Part shown: positions 1 to 8,193 of the stretch, one piece after another
Layout: every line of letters begins with the position of its first letter
Numbering within the stretch: the first letter of the stretch is position 1
Source of the DNA: Vibrio sp. LaRot3
GTDB lineage: Bacteria; Pseudomonadota; Gammaproteobacteria; Enterobacterales; Vibrionaceae
Assembly (NCBI RefSeq): GCF_027587025.1
Contig: NZ_JAPPTI010000013.1
Span: 20,350-84,349, forward strand
Reading direction: 5' to 3'
DNA: 64,000 nucleotides
Translations under genes and position numbers: made by a program
Notes under the pieces: generated by a model
Told to the model about the DNA's origin: nothing
Seen by the model: the letters and a program-made list of their open reading frames with translations, nothing else
Databases searched by the model: none

Positions 1-220
1 TGTCAGGGTTACTAGTAGAAAGCCAATCAACCAAGCTACCCATGGCACCAAAGAGCGAAACTTCTACAATCGCAACAATAGTGGCCATGATAGACATGAT
101 AATCAGTGGCTTTTCAAACCCTCGGGTGTAATAGCGGCAAAAGGCAATAATACCTTCTGGCGGCTGTTCGGGTTCTTTTTCAGGGAAGGGTTTGGTGAAT
201 CCCTCAAACTTTTTAAACAT
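1..220 (-). CDS. ABC exporter (membrane/ATPase fusion type), 5' end only
   Basis: Only the first 73 codons are in the window; the gene runs off the left edge. The N-terminus (MFKKFEGFTKPFPEKEPEQP) is a short proline- and charge-rich cytoplasmic leader. The first hydrophobic segment, around residues 39-60, then begins. This leader followed by a transmembrane region resembles the opening of fused permease-ATPase exporters of the MsbA/MdlB type, in which a 'P-E-Q-P-P-x-G' stretch precedes TM1. The ATPase half is not visible, so the assignment rests on this resemblance alone. It is transcribed divergently from the CtlX-like gene. Confidence 0.5.
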   Translation of the reverse strand, partial: MFKKFEGFTKPFPEKEPEQPPEGIIAFCRYYTRGFEKPLIIMSIMATIVAIVEVSLFGAMGSLVDWLSTSNPD

Positions 221-576
221 ACATCATCCTAAAACGTACAACAGAGTGTTTAACTCATGTTATTAAGTATCTTTTGCAAAAAGTATCAATGACGATTTGT
301 TGTGAGGAATCGTCCTAGATGAGTGGCGAGATGCTTATGGTATCTCTTTGTTGTGTGAATTGTAACCACCGAACAACATTTCATTATTCATTGTTATGAA
401 TATTATGCAGACAATTATTATTAAAGGTATGAGTGACAATAAACTTTACTGTGAGATTGGATTTCGTCAGGAATATTTATGGCTCACTGAGTTAATTAAC
501 AATTAACTCAGTAAAATGTCGATTAACATTATGTTTACAATCTTCTACAGATAGAACAATAAAGGAGTTTGTACTG
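221..576. other. divergent intergenic region, about 356 bp
   Basis: There is no credible gene between the divergent ABC exporter and the CtlX-like gene. The sequence is AT-rich and should hold both promoters. The only clear structure is a 12-bp-arm palindrome at 486-512, listed separately. Confidence 0.6.
486..512. promoter_or_regulatory. perfect 12-bp inverted repeat upstream of the CtlX-like gene
   Basis: ACTGAGTTAATT (486-497) and AATTAACTCAGT (501-512) are exact reverse complements separated by AAC. The repeat lies 64 bp before the start codon at 577. No T-run follows, so it is not an intrinsic terminator. The position and symmetry suit an operator for a dimeric regulator, possibly of the leucine-responsive or LysR type. 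The identity of the regulator is a guess. Confidence 0.45.
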
Positions 577-1560
577 ATGTACGATATGCAAACCCGACTT
601 AAGTCACCGCCTACATTATCCAATAAACAAAATGCTAATTGTGTGGTTATGGTACCGCCAAAAGAGTTTGGTTATAACTCACAAACGGCTCAAGACAATG
701 AATTTCAGCATGTTGTAGACCTCTCTGCGCAGCAAATCAGGCAACGTGCTATGTCTGAGTACCAATTGATGGTTTCGGGCCTGCGCGCCGAAGGTGTGCA
801 GGTGATTGAACTGGATTATTTGCCCTCGGCAACGGCAACACCTGATGCGGTATTCCCGAACAACTGGTTTAGTACCACCTCTGACGGCCAATTATTTACC
901 TTCCCAATGGCGTGTGAAAATCGTCAACAAGAAGTTCGTACTGATGAGTTAGTTTGTGCGTTAGAAGCATCGGGCCGGCAGGTCGAACAGATACAAGATT
1001 TACAGCCTAATATTAAGCAGCAGGCCTATCTTGAAAGTACAGGCGTCGTGGTGGCTGACCATGTCAATAAAACGCTGTATGCGGCGCTGTCTCAGCGTTG
1101 TGATCGTGCTGTATTGGAAGAGTATGCTGAGCTTATAGATTATCCACGCGTGGTGTCATTTCAAACCGCTTTACCTTCAGGCAACCCGATCTACCATACC
1201 AATGTCATGATGGCGATTGGTGAGCGGTTTTGTGTTATTTGTGATGAACTTATTCCGCAGTTTGAACGCACTTTTGTGCTTAAATCTTTGGCGAAAGATA
1301 AGCAACTCATTTCTATTAGCTTGGAGCAAATGAATGCGATGTGCGGTAATGTACTTCAACTGGAAACGATCAATGGTCAAAAGGTAATAGCCATGTCGCA
1401 AAGTGCTTTTGACGCTTTTACGCCCGCGCAGCGTAATCAGCTGTCGAGCCACGGTAAGCTATTGTCTTTTAATGTGGATACTATTGAGTCAATTGGTGGT
1501 GGCAGTGTGCGTTGCATGTTGGCTGAGGTGTTTCTTCCTAGCCGAAGCCATACTTTGTAG
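577..1560 (+). CDS. ctlX: CtlX-type amidinohydrolase (arginine deiminase/DDAH fold)
   Basis: This 327-residue protein resembles CtlX/amidinotransferase-like hydrolases of the guanidino-modifying superfamily, which attack arginine-, citrulline- or methylarginine-like substrates. The substrate-loop signature FPNNWFST is at residues 93-100. A histidine in NPIYHTNVM (H207) and a cysteine in GGGSVRCMLAEV (C313) occupy the positions of the family's catalytic His and Cys. There is no signal peptide, so it is cytoplasmic. The ATG at 577 is preceded by AAGGAG at a normal distance. It stands alone, with a terminator at 1593-1622. The exact substrate cannot be read from sequence; citrulline use is the family label, not shown here. 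Confidence 0.8.
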   Translation: MYDMQTRLKSPPTLSNKQNANCVVMVPPKEFGYNSQTAQDNEFQHVVDLSAQQIRQRAMSEYQLMVSGLRAEGVQVIELDYLPSATATPDAVFPNNWFSTTSDGQLFTFPMACENRQQEVRTDELVCALEASGRQVEQIQDLQPNIKQQAYLESTGVVVADHVNKTLYAALSQRCDRAVLEEYAELIDYPRVVSFQTALPSGNPIYHTNVMMAIGERFCVICDELIPQFERTFVLKSLAKDKQLISISLEQMNAMCGNVLQLETINGQKVIAMSQSAFDAFTPAQRNQLSSHGKLLSFNVDTIESIGGGSVRCMLAEVFLPSRSHTL

Positions 1561-1592
1561 CGCTGCTATTTATATTAAAACATAAGAGCCCT

Positions 1593-1622
1593 AAGCGACG
1601 TGTCATTACATGTCGCTTTTTA
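1593..1622 (+). terminator. intrinsic terminator after the CtlX-like gene
   Basis: The stem AGCGACGTGT/ACATGTCGCT (one wobble pair) has a short CATT loop and is followed by a run of five Ts. Confidence 0.75.
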
Positions 1623-1710
1623 ATTTATAGTCACTAAATTGTTGTTTTTATGGAGATAAAAATACGTTACGCTGCTTGGTCTTCTTTAGAAAATATAGGT
1701 GAGCCATAAT

Positions 1711-2217
1711 ATGGAAATAGTGAGCGAAAGACTGATAATGACCCCAATCACAGAGAAAGACTGGCCACTATTTCGACGTTTGCTCTCTGAGCCTCAAGTA
1801 ATAAGGCATTGTTTTGATGCGCCTTCTGAGTCTGACGCGAGGGCGAGGTTTGAATCGCGTTTGCCAACATGGTCAGTAGAGTCTGAACATTGGCTTTGTT
1901 TGGTGATGGTCGATAAACAGTCTCAACAGCCAATAGGGGTGACGGGCTGTGTGATGGAAAATGGCATCGCTGAATTAGGATATTTGCTTCTACCTGAGTT
2001 CTTTGGGCGTCAATATGGGACAGAATCACTGGCCGCTTTGCTCGAACTTTTGAAGGCGCAGTGTGGAGTAAAGCAGTTCAAAGCCGTGGTAACAGAAGGC
2101 AACATCGCGTCGGAACGTGTGTTAGAAAAATGCGGTTTTCGGTTGGGTCAAGTAGTACCAGAAGCCTATGAAATAGGTGGGCGTTTGTTGGCGGATCATA
2201 TCTACGTTCTCAGCTAA
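1711..2217 (+). CDS. GNAT-family N-acetyltransferase (RimJ/RimL-like)
   Basis: This 168-residue protein opens with MEIVSERLIMTPITEKDW, the usual start of RimJ/RimL-type acetyltransferases. The acetyl-CoA-binding region FGRQYGTESLAALLE (around residue 100) is followed by VTEGNIASERVLEKCGF, the conserved N-x-x-S-x-x-V-x-x-K-x-G-F motif. It probably transfers an acetyl group to an amine such as a protein N-terminus or a small molecule; the acceptor is unknown. A GTG at 1699 is in frame. The ATG at 1711 is preferred because AGGTGAG sits 8 bases before it. A terminator follows at 2272-2303. Confidence 0.85.
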   Translation: MEIVSERLIMTPITEKDWPLFRRLLSEPQVIRHCFDAPSESDARARFESRLPTWSVESEHWLCLVMVDKQSQQPIGVTGCVMENGIAELGYLLLPEFFGRQYGTESLAALLELLKAQCGVKQFKAVVTEGNIASERVLEKCGFRLGQVVPEAYEIGGRLLADHIYVLS

Positions 2218-2271
2218 ATGTCGCGACTCAATTCAGTTACTTAATCAAATGCCCATAAATGGGAATCAAAT

Positions 2272-2303
2272 GGCTAGGCGAAGATTAACGCTTAGCTATT
2301 TTT
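2272..2303 (+). terminator. probable intrinsic terminator after the acetyltransferase
   Basis: GGCTAGGCG pairs with CGCTTAGCT (one wobble) across an 8-base loop and is followed by ATTTTTA. Confidence 0.55.
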
Positions 2304-2370
2304 AGTTATAAATCAGCGTAGTAAACAAGTAACATTCAGCGCTTGTAGTAACGCGCGAATAGGTTGAATA

Positions 2371-2724
2371 GTGGCAGATACTTTAGTTGTTTTGTTTTTG
2401 ATTTGTATGGCATGGGTAGTGATCCCGACGTTGCTATTTTTCACGCTGTTTTTCTTAGTTTGGATCGTATTTAAGCTGACTGCTAACCCTGTTTATTTTC
2501 CTCGTTATGCCTCCGTACTTAAATGGAGCCCTTTGCGCGGTGTTTGGTTTGGTATGTCTTCGTTTATGGAAGACCGCGCTTTTACACAGTTGGAGCAAGG
2601 TTTACTAAAGCGCTTTCTCACATTGATCTATCCGCTTTTTATTCTGTGGGATAAAACGTTTCTTATTTTTGTGTTTTTAATGATGGCATTAGCTGGCTTA
2701 ATTATGTTCGGGTTGCCTGAATAA
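2371..2724 (+). CDS. small membrane protein of unknown function
   Basis: This 117-residue protein starts at a GTG preceded by AGGTTGA. It has an N-terminal hydrophobic stretch (about residues 4-37, probably one long or two closely spaced segments). A polar middle (NPVYFPRYASVLKWSPL) follows, then a C-terminal hydrophobic pair (about 81-115). I do not recognise the family. It is bounded by a terminator upstream and a 110-bp gap downstream, so it is probably monocistronic. It is very likely an inner-membrane protein; nothing in the context suggests its job. Confidence 0.65.
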   Translation: MADTLVVLFLICMAWVVIPTLLFFTLFFLVWIVFKLTANPVYFPRYASVLKWSPLRGVWFGMSSFMEDRAFTQLEQGLLKRFLTLIYPLFILWDKTFLIFVFLMMALAGLIMFGLPE

Positions 2725-2834
2725 TTGTGACAATTAGCCAATGTAGACGCTTGGGTTTTAGTGAGTTATGTTATCTATGATACTGTTTATATTGGATATT
2801 ATTCGCGAATGTTAGGCTGTGTTGGGAATATATA

Positions 2835-3293
2835 ATGATAGAAAAGCAACAACTGATCGCTAGTTTTGAACCTGTTTTACAGATGTTGATTGAGCGTCAT
2901 TCAGATCAAATTGCTCATTACGTAAAACAAGAGACTTTTTCTGAGATGATGTTATCCGTAGAGTACTGGGATGGCGAGTTGTTCTGGAATATTTTTGAGA
3001 ACGATGAAGAAGAGTTTGAACACTCTGGTGAGATGGATCCAGATGAGTTCATCATTTTGTCGAACTATATTGAAGATGAGCCAGCCGCAGCGCAGTTGAG
3101 TGAGCTTTTGCAAAGCATGGGTGACATTTTTGGTGTAGATGGTTGGGAAATGTTGGAGCGTGTACGTTTTACTCACGATGCTTTGCGCGAAGCAATTCAG
3201 AGCAGTAAGGTTAAGCCAATGCTTGAGTTAATCTTAAAGCAAAATCGCCGTTATTCTCCTCAAGATTACGAAAAAGTAGTGTTGGTAGGGTAG
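2835..3293 (+). CDS. acidic cytoplasmic protein of unknown function
   Basis: This 152-residue protein has no signal peptide or membrane segment and is strongly acidic in the middle (ENDEEEFEHSGEMDPDEF, about residues 55-72). The sequence looks like a real gene: even composition, ATG start and a downstream terminator. I recognise no catalytic motif. The acidic patch could suggest a protein- or nucleic-acid-mimicking binding surface, but that is speculation. Confidence 0.65.
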   Translation: MIEKQQLIASFEPVLQMLIERHSDQIAHYVKQETFSEMMLSVEYWDGELFWNIFENDEEEFEHSGEMDPDEFIILSNYIEDEPAAAQLSELLQSMGDIFGVDGWEMLERVRFTHDALREAIQSSKVKPMLELILKQNRRYSPQDYEKVVLVG

Positions 3294-3316
3294 GCATGTA
3301 ACATCCGTATTTTTGG

Positions 3317-3348
3317 AAAAGGTTCAGGCGTTAATCTGAACCTTTTTA
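3317..3348 (+). terminator. intrinsic terminator
   Basis: AAAAGGTTCAG and CTGAACCTTTTT form a strong stem around GCGTTAAT, with a T-run completing the motif. Confidence 0.8.
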
Positions 3349-3403
3349 TTGTCTGAAATGTGTTAATGCCATTCGTGTATATGACTAATAAGGTGGGAAA
3401 ATT

Positions 3404-3949
3404 GTGACCAAGCTTTATATTTTTTCTGGGTTGCCTGCGAGTGGTAAGTCTACGTTAGCTAAACGATTAGCAAAGCACTATTCTGCCATGTATATACGTA
3501 TTGATAGTGTTGAGCAGGGATTGCGAGATTTATGCAACTACAGTGTTGAAGGAGAAGGTTACCGCCTTAGCTATCGTTTGATTCGAGATAACTTGCTACT
3601 TGGAAACAGTGCAATTGCCGACTCCTGTAACCCAATCCCACTCACTCGAGAAGAGTGGCAACAAGTGGCTATCGATGCGAATGCTGATTTCATCAATATT
3701 GAGGTGAGTTGCTCTGATATGCTGGAGCATCAGCATCGAGTGGAAAATCGAGTAAATGAAGTGGCAAATTTGCAGTTGCCAACTTGGCAGCAAGTGCTTG
3801 ATCGTGAGTATCATCCATGGAGTGGAGAGGTTATTCGAATTGATACCGCGGGACAAACAATTGAGGCGAGTTTTTGTGAACTTCTGGATAAGCTAGAAAA
3901 GCGATCACTAAAGGGCAGTTGGCAAAGGAATAAGGAACGTTGTCAGTGA
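3404..3949 (+). CDS. P-loop kinase-like ATP-binding protein
   Basis: This 181-residue protein carries a Walker A motif GLPASGKST at residues 9-17, directly after the first beta strand. RIDSVEQGL follows at the usual position of a second-strand acidic residue. This is the layout of small P-loop kinases such as the gluconate-kinase/Zeta-toxin/chloramphenicol-phosphotransferase group (AAA_33 type). It probably phosphorylates a small molecule; the substrate is unknown. It starts at GTG 3404 behind AGGTGGG. Its stop overlaps the start of the next gene by 4 bp, so the two are translationally coupled. It has no nearby antitoxin-like partner, so a toxin role is not favoured. Confidence 0.75.
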   Translation: MTKLYIFSGLPASGKSTLAKRLAKHYSAMYIRIDSVEQGLRDLCNYSVEGEGYRLSYRLIRDNLLLGNSAIADSCNPIPLTREEWQQVAIDANADFINIEVSCSDMLEHQHRVENRVNEVANLQLPTWQQVLDREYHPWSGEVIRIDTAGQTIEASFCELLDKLEKRSLKGSWQRNKERCQ

Positions 3950-4275
3950 TTTGGTTAAGCCTAGCAATATTGGTTGTTTTGATACTGTTTTACTTTGTTG
4001 GTGGAGGCAGCTCAACACCCGTTAAACAGGTTTATATTGCCGCTGGTTTCATCTCTGTTTACTTACTTGTTTTAGCTTGGGTTCCGCCTTTTCCGTCAGT
4101 GACTACTAGCCATTTTGGCGGCTTATTTGGCTTAGTGCCGATGCTTTCTTTTGGTGCAATTTTATTTCCTCACTGTAATCCTCAATCTCCTGAAGTTGTC
4201 ACCCGTTTTGTTGGCTGGGTGGGAGTAATCTCTGTCGCGCTAATACTGGCTTGTTTTAAACTTTTTGTTTGGTAA
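3946..4275 (+). CDS. small membrane protein coupled to the P-loop kinase
   Basis: This 109-residue protein has three hydrophobic segments (approximately residues 1-18, 28-46 and 88-107). I do not recognise the family. A TTG at 3940 also opens the frame. GTG 3946 is preferred because TAAGGA lies 9 bases upstream and it gives a 4-bp GTGA overlap with the preceding stop. The tight coupling suggests joint expression with the kinase-like protein. No function can be assigned. Confidence 0.6.
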   Translation: MIWLSLAILVVLILFYFVGGGSSTPVKQVYIAAGFISVYLLVLAWVPPFPSVTTSHFGGLFGLVPMLSFGAILFPHCNPQSPEVVTRFVGWVGVISVALILACFKLFVW

Positions 4276-4330
4276 CTCGTAAACTGCTATGTATTGAATT
4301 ATCAGATGATTAAGACATGAGGGCACTATT

Positions 4331-4864
4331 ATGAAAACAAAGCTCATTAAGAGAACATTGATTGCGTCGTTGGCTTTTTTGCTTTCTGGTTGTTTAGGGA
4401 TGCCTGATGGGGTTAAGCCAGTTTCAGACTTTGAGCTCAAGAACTATCTGGGCACTTGGTACGAGATCGCTCGGTTAGATCATTCCTTTGAAAAAGGTTT
4501 GAGTAAGGTGACTGCGGAATACCAACTCAGGGAGGACGGTGGCGTCCGAGTTATAAACCGAGGGTACAATGCGGAAACGGACAATTGGAAGCAAGCAGAG
4601 GGCAAAGCTTATTTTGTTGAAGAGACTGATAAAGGTTACTTAAAAGTCTCTTTCTTTGGCCCGTTTTATGGCTCTTATGTGGTATTTGAACTTGACCAGC
4701 CAAACTATCAATATGCATTTATATCAGGGCCGAATAACGATTACTTATGGTTATTAGCTCGTACTCCTCAGGTTGACCAAAAAGTCATTGATAAGTTTAA
4801 AGCCATGTCGCTCGAGCGTGGATTTGATCTCACTCAGCTGATTTTAGTCGAGCAAAGTGAGTGA
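4331..4864 (+). CDS. blc: outer-membrane lipocalin (Blc/VlpA family)
   Basis: This 177-residue lipoprotein has a signal peptide ending in the lipobox LLSGC, with the modified cysteine at about residue 21. The lipocalin signature NYLGTWYEIARLD follows, then the second family motif near the C-terminus (NNDYLWLLARTPQVD). Bacterial lipocalins of this family bind lysophospholipids or fatty acids and sit on the inner face of the outer membrane. The length matches E. coli Blc (177). The residue after the lipid-bearing Cys is Leu rather than Asp, which is consistent with outer-membrane sorting. Confidence 0.9.
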   Translation: MKTKLIKRTLIASLAFLLSGCLGMPDGVKPVSDFELKNYLGTWYEIARLDHSFEKGLSKVTAEYQLREDGGVRVINRGYNAETDNWKQAEGKAYFVEETDKGYLKVSFFGPFYGSYVVFELDQPNYQYAFISGPNNDYLWLLARTPQVDQKVIDKFKAMSLERGFDLTQLILVEQSE

Positions 4865-4923
4865 GTTGTTGCCGTGAATTGCGCAGCGTCATTACTTGGT
4901 TCTTTGCAAACTTATCGATGCGA

Positions 4924-5634
4924 TTACCAAGGTATTTCAGTGCCATCATAGCTATAAAACGTGCCTGAGTTGTTTGATGTTGTGTTGTCGACTACATTCA
5001 TCAAGCATTGCGCCACGTAATGAGGGGTAAAGAGTTTCGAGGGTGGCACATTCGATTGAAACGGTTTGGAAAGCGGGGTATCAGTCGTACCCGGATGAAA
5101 GGCGAATACGCAGCAGTTTGGTAGTTTGTACCTCCATTCAATACTAATGGTCTTTAACGCCATGTTAAGTGCCGCTTTTGAGCTTCTATAACTTACCCAT
5201 CCACCCAATTGATTGTCTTCAATGCTGCCAATTTTGGCCGAAAGCGTCACAAAATGTGTTGGGGTTTTGGCTTTCAATACGAGCATAAAGTGTTTAGCCA
5301 ATAGTAGGCTCGGCAAGGTATTCAGTTTTACATTGCGTAGCATGAAGTCAGGGTCAAACTCAGTAATAGATTTCTCTGGAAGGTGCGTGTTGTTGTGTAG
5401 AAAACCAATGGCATTGATTAGTATGTCTAGGTGAGTAAATTCTTTAGCTAGTTCAATGATGTGCTGCTCGTTACAGGCATCAAGCTGTCGCCATTTCACA
5501 TTTGAGTAGTTTGTATTGGGATGGTGCTGATGAAAGGTTGCCACAATTTGCCAACGAGGTTGTTGCTTCGCATATTGAGCGACGATCGCTGCGCCAATTC
5601 CACCACTGCCACCAATAACAAGTAAGGTTTTCAT
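4924..5634 (-). CDS. SDR-family oxidoreductase (C-factor-like)
   Basis: This 236-residue short-chain dehydrogenase has the N-terminal nucleotide-binding loop GGSGGIG (residues 8-14). NAIG takes the place of the usual NNAG, and the catalytic pattern SAKIGS...YRSSKAALN supplies Ser, Tyr and Lys. The sequence around the Tyr and the small size resemble C-factor/CsgA-like SDRs. It probably uses NAD(P)(H); the substrate is unknown. It is convergent with the lipocalin and 71 bp after the fasciclin gene, with a terminator in between. Confidence 0.8.
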   Translation of the reverse strand: MKTLLVIGGSGGIGAAIVAQYAKQQPRWQIVATFHQHHPNTNYSNVKWRQLDACNEQHIIELAKEFTHLDILINAIGFLHNNTHLPEKSITEFDPDFMLRNVKLNTLPSLLLAKHFMLVLKAKTPTHFVTLSAKIGSIEDNQLGGWVSYRSSKAALNMALKTISIEWRYKLPNCCVFAFHPGTTDTPLSKPFQSNVPPSKLFTPHYVAQCLMNVVDNTTSNNSGTFYSYDGTEIPW

Positions 5635-5656
5635 TCACTCTCTCCACAACTTTCTC

Positions 5657-5682
5657 TAAAAAAGGGCAGTATTTACTGCCCT
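5657..5682 (-). terminator. terminator for the fasciclin gene
   Basis: On the minus strand GGGCAGTA and TACTGCCC form a stem followed by six Ts. Confidence 0.75.
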
Positions 5683-5705
5683 ATCAATTAGCTTTTCAAG
5701 CCGAG

Positions 5706-6203
5706 CTATTTTGGTAGTAGCACTGTATCAATCACATGAATGACGCCATTGCTAGCTTCAACATCGGCGGCAATGACGGCCGCGTCATTGATCATTACCT
5801 TATCATCCATGAGCTCCACCATTACATCTTGCCCCAAAACAGTGGATGCTTTATCAATGCTGACCACATCGGCCGCCATCACTTTTCCGGGTACCACATG
5901 GTACGAAAGCACGGCGACAAGTTTGTCTTTGTTTTCTGGTTTTAACAGCATTTCAACCGTGCCCTCGGGTAACTTTGCAAAGGCTTCATCGGTTGGCGCA
6001 AATACAGTGAATGGTCCTTCTCCTTTCAATGTCTCCACTAAACCTGCAGCTTTCACGGCAGCGACTAAAGTATTAAAAGAGCCGTTTTCTGCTGCAACAT
6101 CGACAATGTCTTTTTTCATACCGTGGTGATTGGCATGCGTACAGGCTGAGATGATCAGAGTGGCGAACATTATGGTTAGGGTAGTGGTGATTGATTTTAA
6201 CAT
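5706..6203 (-). CDS. fasciclin-domain (FAS1) lipoprotein
   Basis: This 165-residue protein has a signal sequence ending LIISAC, so it is probably a lipoprotein with Cys21. It is followed by one complete FAS1 domain: FNTLVAAVKAAGLVETLKGEGPFTVFAPTDEAF is the H1 region and SYHVVPGK leads into the H2 region. It closes with NGVIHVIDTVLLP. FAS1 domains mediate adhesion or bind extracellular ligands. It is a single-gene unit with its own terminator. Apart from the lipid anchor, which can also be read as a plain Sec signal, it is a standard member of the family. Confidence 0.9.
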   Translation of the reverse strand: MLKSITTTLTIMFATLIISACTHANHHGMKKDIVDVAAENGSFNTLVAAVKAAGLVETLKGEGPFTVFAPTDEAFAKLPEGTVEMLLKPENKDKLVAVLSYHVVPGKVMAADVVSIDKASTVLGQDVMVELMDDKVMINDAAVIAADVEASNGVIHVIDTVLLPK

Positions 6204-6500
6204 GGTAGATCCTTATTTATTTCGCGAACTGCTCCCATGCTTACGTGAACAAAAATAAACTCGATCAATGTTAATGACGGTTAGGTATTGATTCTAATTT
6301 TCACTCACCGCACGAAATGAAATTAGGCTTTGATTGAGTTAACAGTTTTGGCATGAATTAATAACTAAACTGTGAATGGTTGGTTACAGTTCCGAGTGCG
6401 GTTTTAGATTTTTCCGTGCCGCCCTTTTTATTTTTGCTGCGTAACATTTTTGTTGTTGATTGGCTCCATAGAGAGACAGAACAATAAATTGGGGAATGAT

Positions 6501-8129
6501 ATGAATATTAAAGACTTAAGTGTCGTGAAGAAGATAGCGCTCAGCTATCTGGTCGTGTTTATTGTGTTTGCGGGCATTTCTGTATTGCTAGTTACAAGCT
6601 TGTCTGCATTGAATGGCAGCATCGCTACTCTGACGGATAAAAGCCTGCCGTCAGTATCCATCTTGAAAGGTATTCAAGTGGACATTACCAAAGTTCGTAA
6701 AGATGAGTTCTCTTTATTGCCGAATGCTAACAACCCTAAAATAGGCGAGTGGCTGAAAGACCTCGATAAATGGCGAGCGGATGTTCAAGCGGGTATTGCT
6801 GCATTTGAGGGCTTAGATTTAAATGCTCAAGAACAAGCATCATTCAAAGTGTTTAAAGATACTTGGAATCAGTATATTCGCGAGACAGGCAATTATAATC
6901 AACTGTTGGCAAGTGGGGATGCTGAGCGAGCGAATGATATAGTTCTAGCAAGCTTTGGTACCTACAGCAAAGCGTTAGCGAGCTTAGACGATACTTTGGC
7001 GCTGAATGATGAGTTGGTAAAACAAATCGGTCAAGAAGTGCAGGGTGAAGCCTCAGCGACACAGTACAGCGCGGGTGTTGGTTCACTGATCATTATTGTC
7101 GTTATCGTATTGTCATCGATTCTTTTGTCTCGCGTGATTTGTCGTCCAATCAATCGAGCGTTAGAGTTTGCTTCGATGATTGCGAAAGGTCATCTTAACA
7201 ATTCAATTGATGAGAAAGAGCTAACCAAAGACGAGCTAGGGACTTTATTGCGTGAGCTGGTGGGCATGCAGACGAACTTACACTCTCTAGTGTCTGAAAT
7301 TAGTGATTCGACTATTCAGCTTACTGCCGCGGTGGAAGAGGTGAGTGCCATTTCATCTCAAACGGCATCGGGGATGCAGAACCAGCAATCTGAACTCAGT
7401 TCTGTGGCGTCGGCTATGACCGAAATGCAGGCAGCGGTTGCGGAAGTCGCGCAAAATACCGAAGTTGGAGCAACGTCTGCCTACTCGGCGACAGAGGTGG
7501 CTAAGCAAGGTACTGAAACCCTTCAACAAACGATTGCTGTGATTGAACGTGTGTCGATGACGATTCAAAATTCCGACGATTTGGCGCAAGAGTTGGAGTC
7601 GAGCTCGAATAACATTAATGTGGTAGTGGATGTGATTCGTGGCATTGCAGAGCAAACCAATTTACTAGCATTGAACGCAGCGATTGAAGCGGCGCGTGCG
7701 GGTGAGCAAGGGCGAGGCTTTGCTGTGGTAGCAGATGAAGTTCGTTCGCTGGCGCAGCGTACTCAAGAATCGACGTCGCAAATTGTCGAGATCGTCAATC
7801 AGCTGCAAGAGAATACCAATAAAATGGGGGCTTCGAGCCGCGATTGCCAACAGGGCATTGCGCAGTGTGTTGAGCAGGTTAATGATGCGGGCAACCAAAT
7901 CAATGCTATCGAACATTCGGTGGATGATATCGCTCAGCGTAGTACCCAAATTGCGACAGCGTGTAGCGAGCAAAACTCTGTGTCTGAAGAACTTAATCGC
8001 AGCGTTGAGCTTATTAACTCGTCATCGGTTGAAATGTCTGAGGGGGCATCGCAAACCGCGATTGCTTGTCAAGAAATCAGCAGCTTGGCGCATGGTCTAA
8101 AGGCGCGGATGGAAAACTTCAAGTTGTAG
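6501..8129 (+). CDS. methyl-accepting chemotaxis protein
   Basis: This 542-residue receptor has TM1 at about residues 9-32, then a periplasmic four-helix-bundle ligand domain (about 35-190, with TDKSLPSVSILKGIQ at its start). TM2 (about 193-213), HAMP and the cytoplasmic signalling domain follow. The hairpin tip IRGIAEQTNLLALNAAIEAARAGEQGRGFAVVADEVR is the near-invariant CheA/CheW contact. An in-frame start at 6450 exists, but ATG 6501 has GGGGA just upstream and gives the normal short N-terminus. The ligand is unknown. There is no C-terminal CheR-binding pentapeptide; the end is ARMENFKL. Confidence 0.93.
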   Translation: MNIKDLSVVKKIALSYLVVFIVFAGISVLLVTSLSALNGSIATLTDKSLPSVSILKGIQVDITKVRKDEFSLLPNANNPKIGEWLKDLDKWRADVQAGIAAFEGLDLNAQEQASFKVFKDTWNQYIRETGNYNQLLASGDAERANDIVLASFGTYSKALASLDDTLALNDELVKQIGQEVQGEASATQYSAGVGSLIIIVVIVLSSILLSRVICRPINRALEFASMIAKGHLNNSIDEKELTKDELGTLLRELVGMQTNLHSLVSEISDSTIQLTAAVEEVSAISSQTASGMQNQQSELSSVASAMTEMQAAVAEVAQNTEVGATSAYSATEVAKQGTETLQQTIAVIERVSMTIQNSDDLAQELESSSNNINVVVDVIRGIAEQTNLLALNAAIEAARAGEQGRGFAVVADEVRSLAQRTQESTSQIVEIVNQLQENTNKMGASSRDCQQGIAQCVEQVNDAGNQINAIEHSVDDIAQRSTQIATACSEQNSVSEELNRSVELINSSSVEMSEGASQTAIACQEISSLAHGLKARMENFKL

Positions 8130-8149
8130 TTTTTCTGATTTTTCCAGTA

Positions 8150-8174
8150 AAAGGGGCGCAAAGAGCGCCCCTTT
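8150..8174. terminator. bidirectional terminator
   Basis: AAAGGGGCGC and GCGCCCCTTT form a GC-rich stem between two convergent genes. T-runs on both strands fit use by the chemoreceptor gene and by the dihydroorotate dehydrogenase gene. Confidence 0.75.
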
Positions 8175-8193
8175 GTATTTTTAGTTGGCACTG

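Noticed and set aside
679..891. minus-strand frame inside the CtlX-like gene
   Set aside because: Shadow of a well-supported plus-strand gene; no start signal and low-complexity translation.
3404..4275. toxin-antitoxin pair (Zeta-like kinase plus partner)
   Set aside because: The partner is a membrane protein encoded downstream and not an antitoxin-like HTH or acidic protein upstream; a metabolic kinase is more likely.
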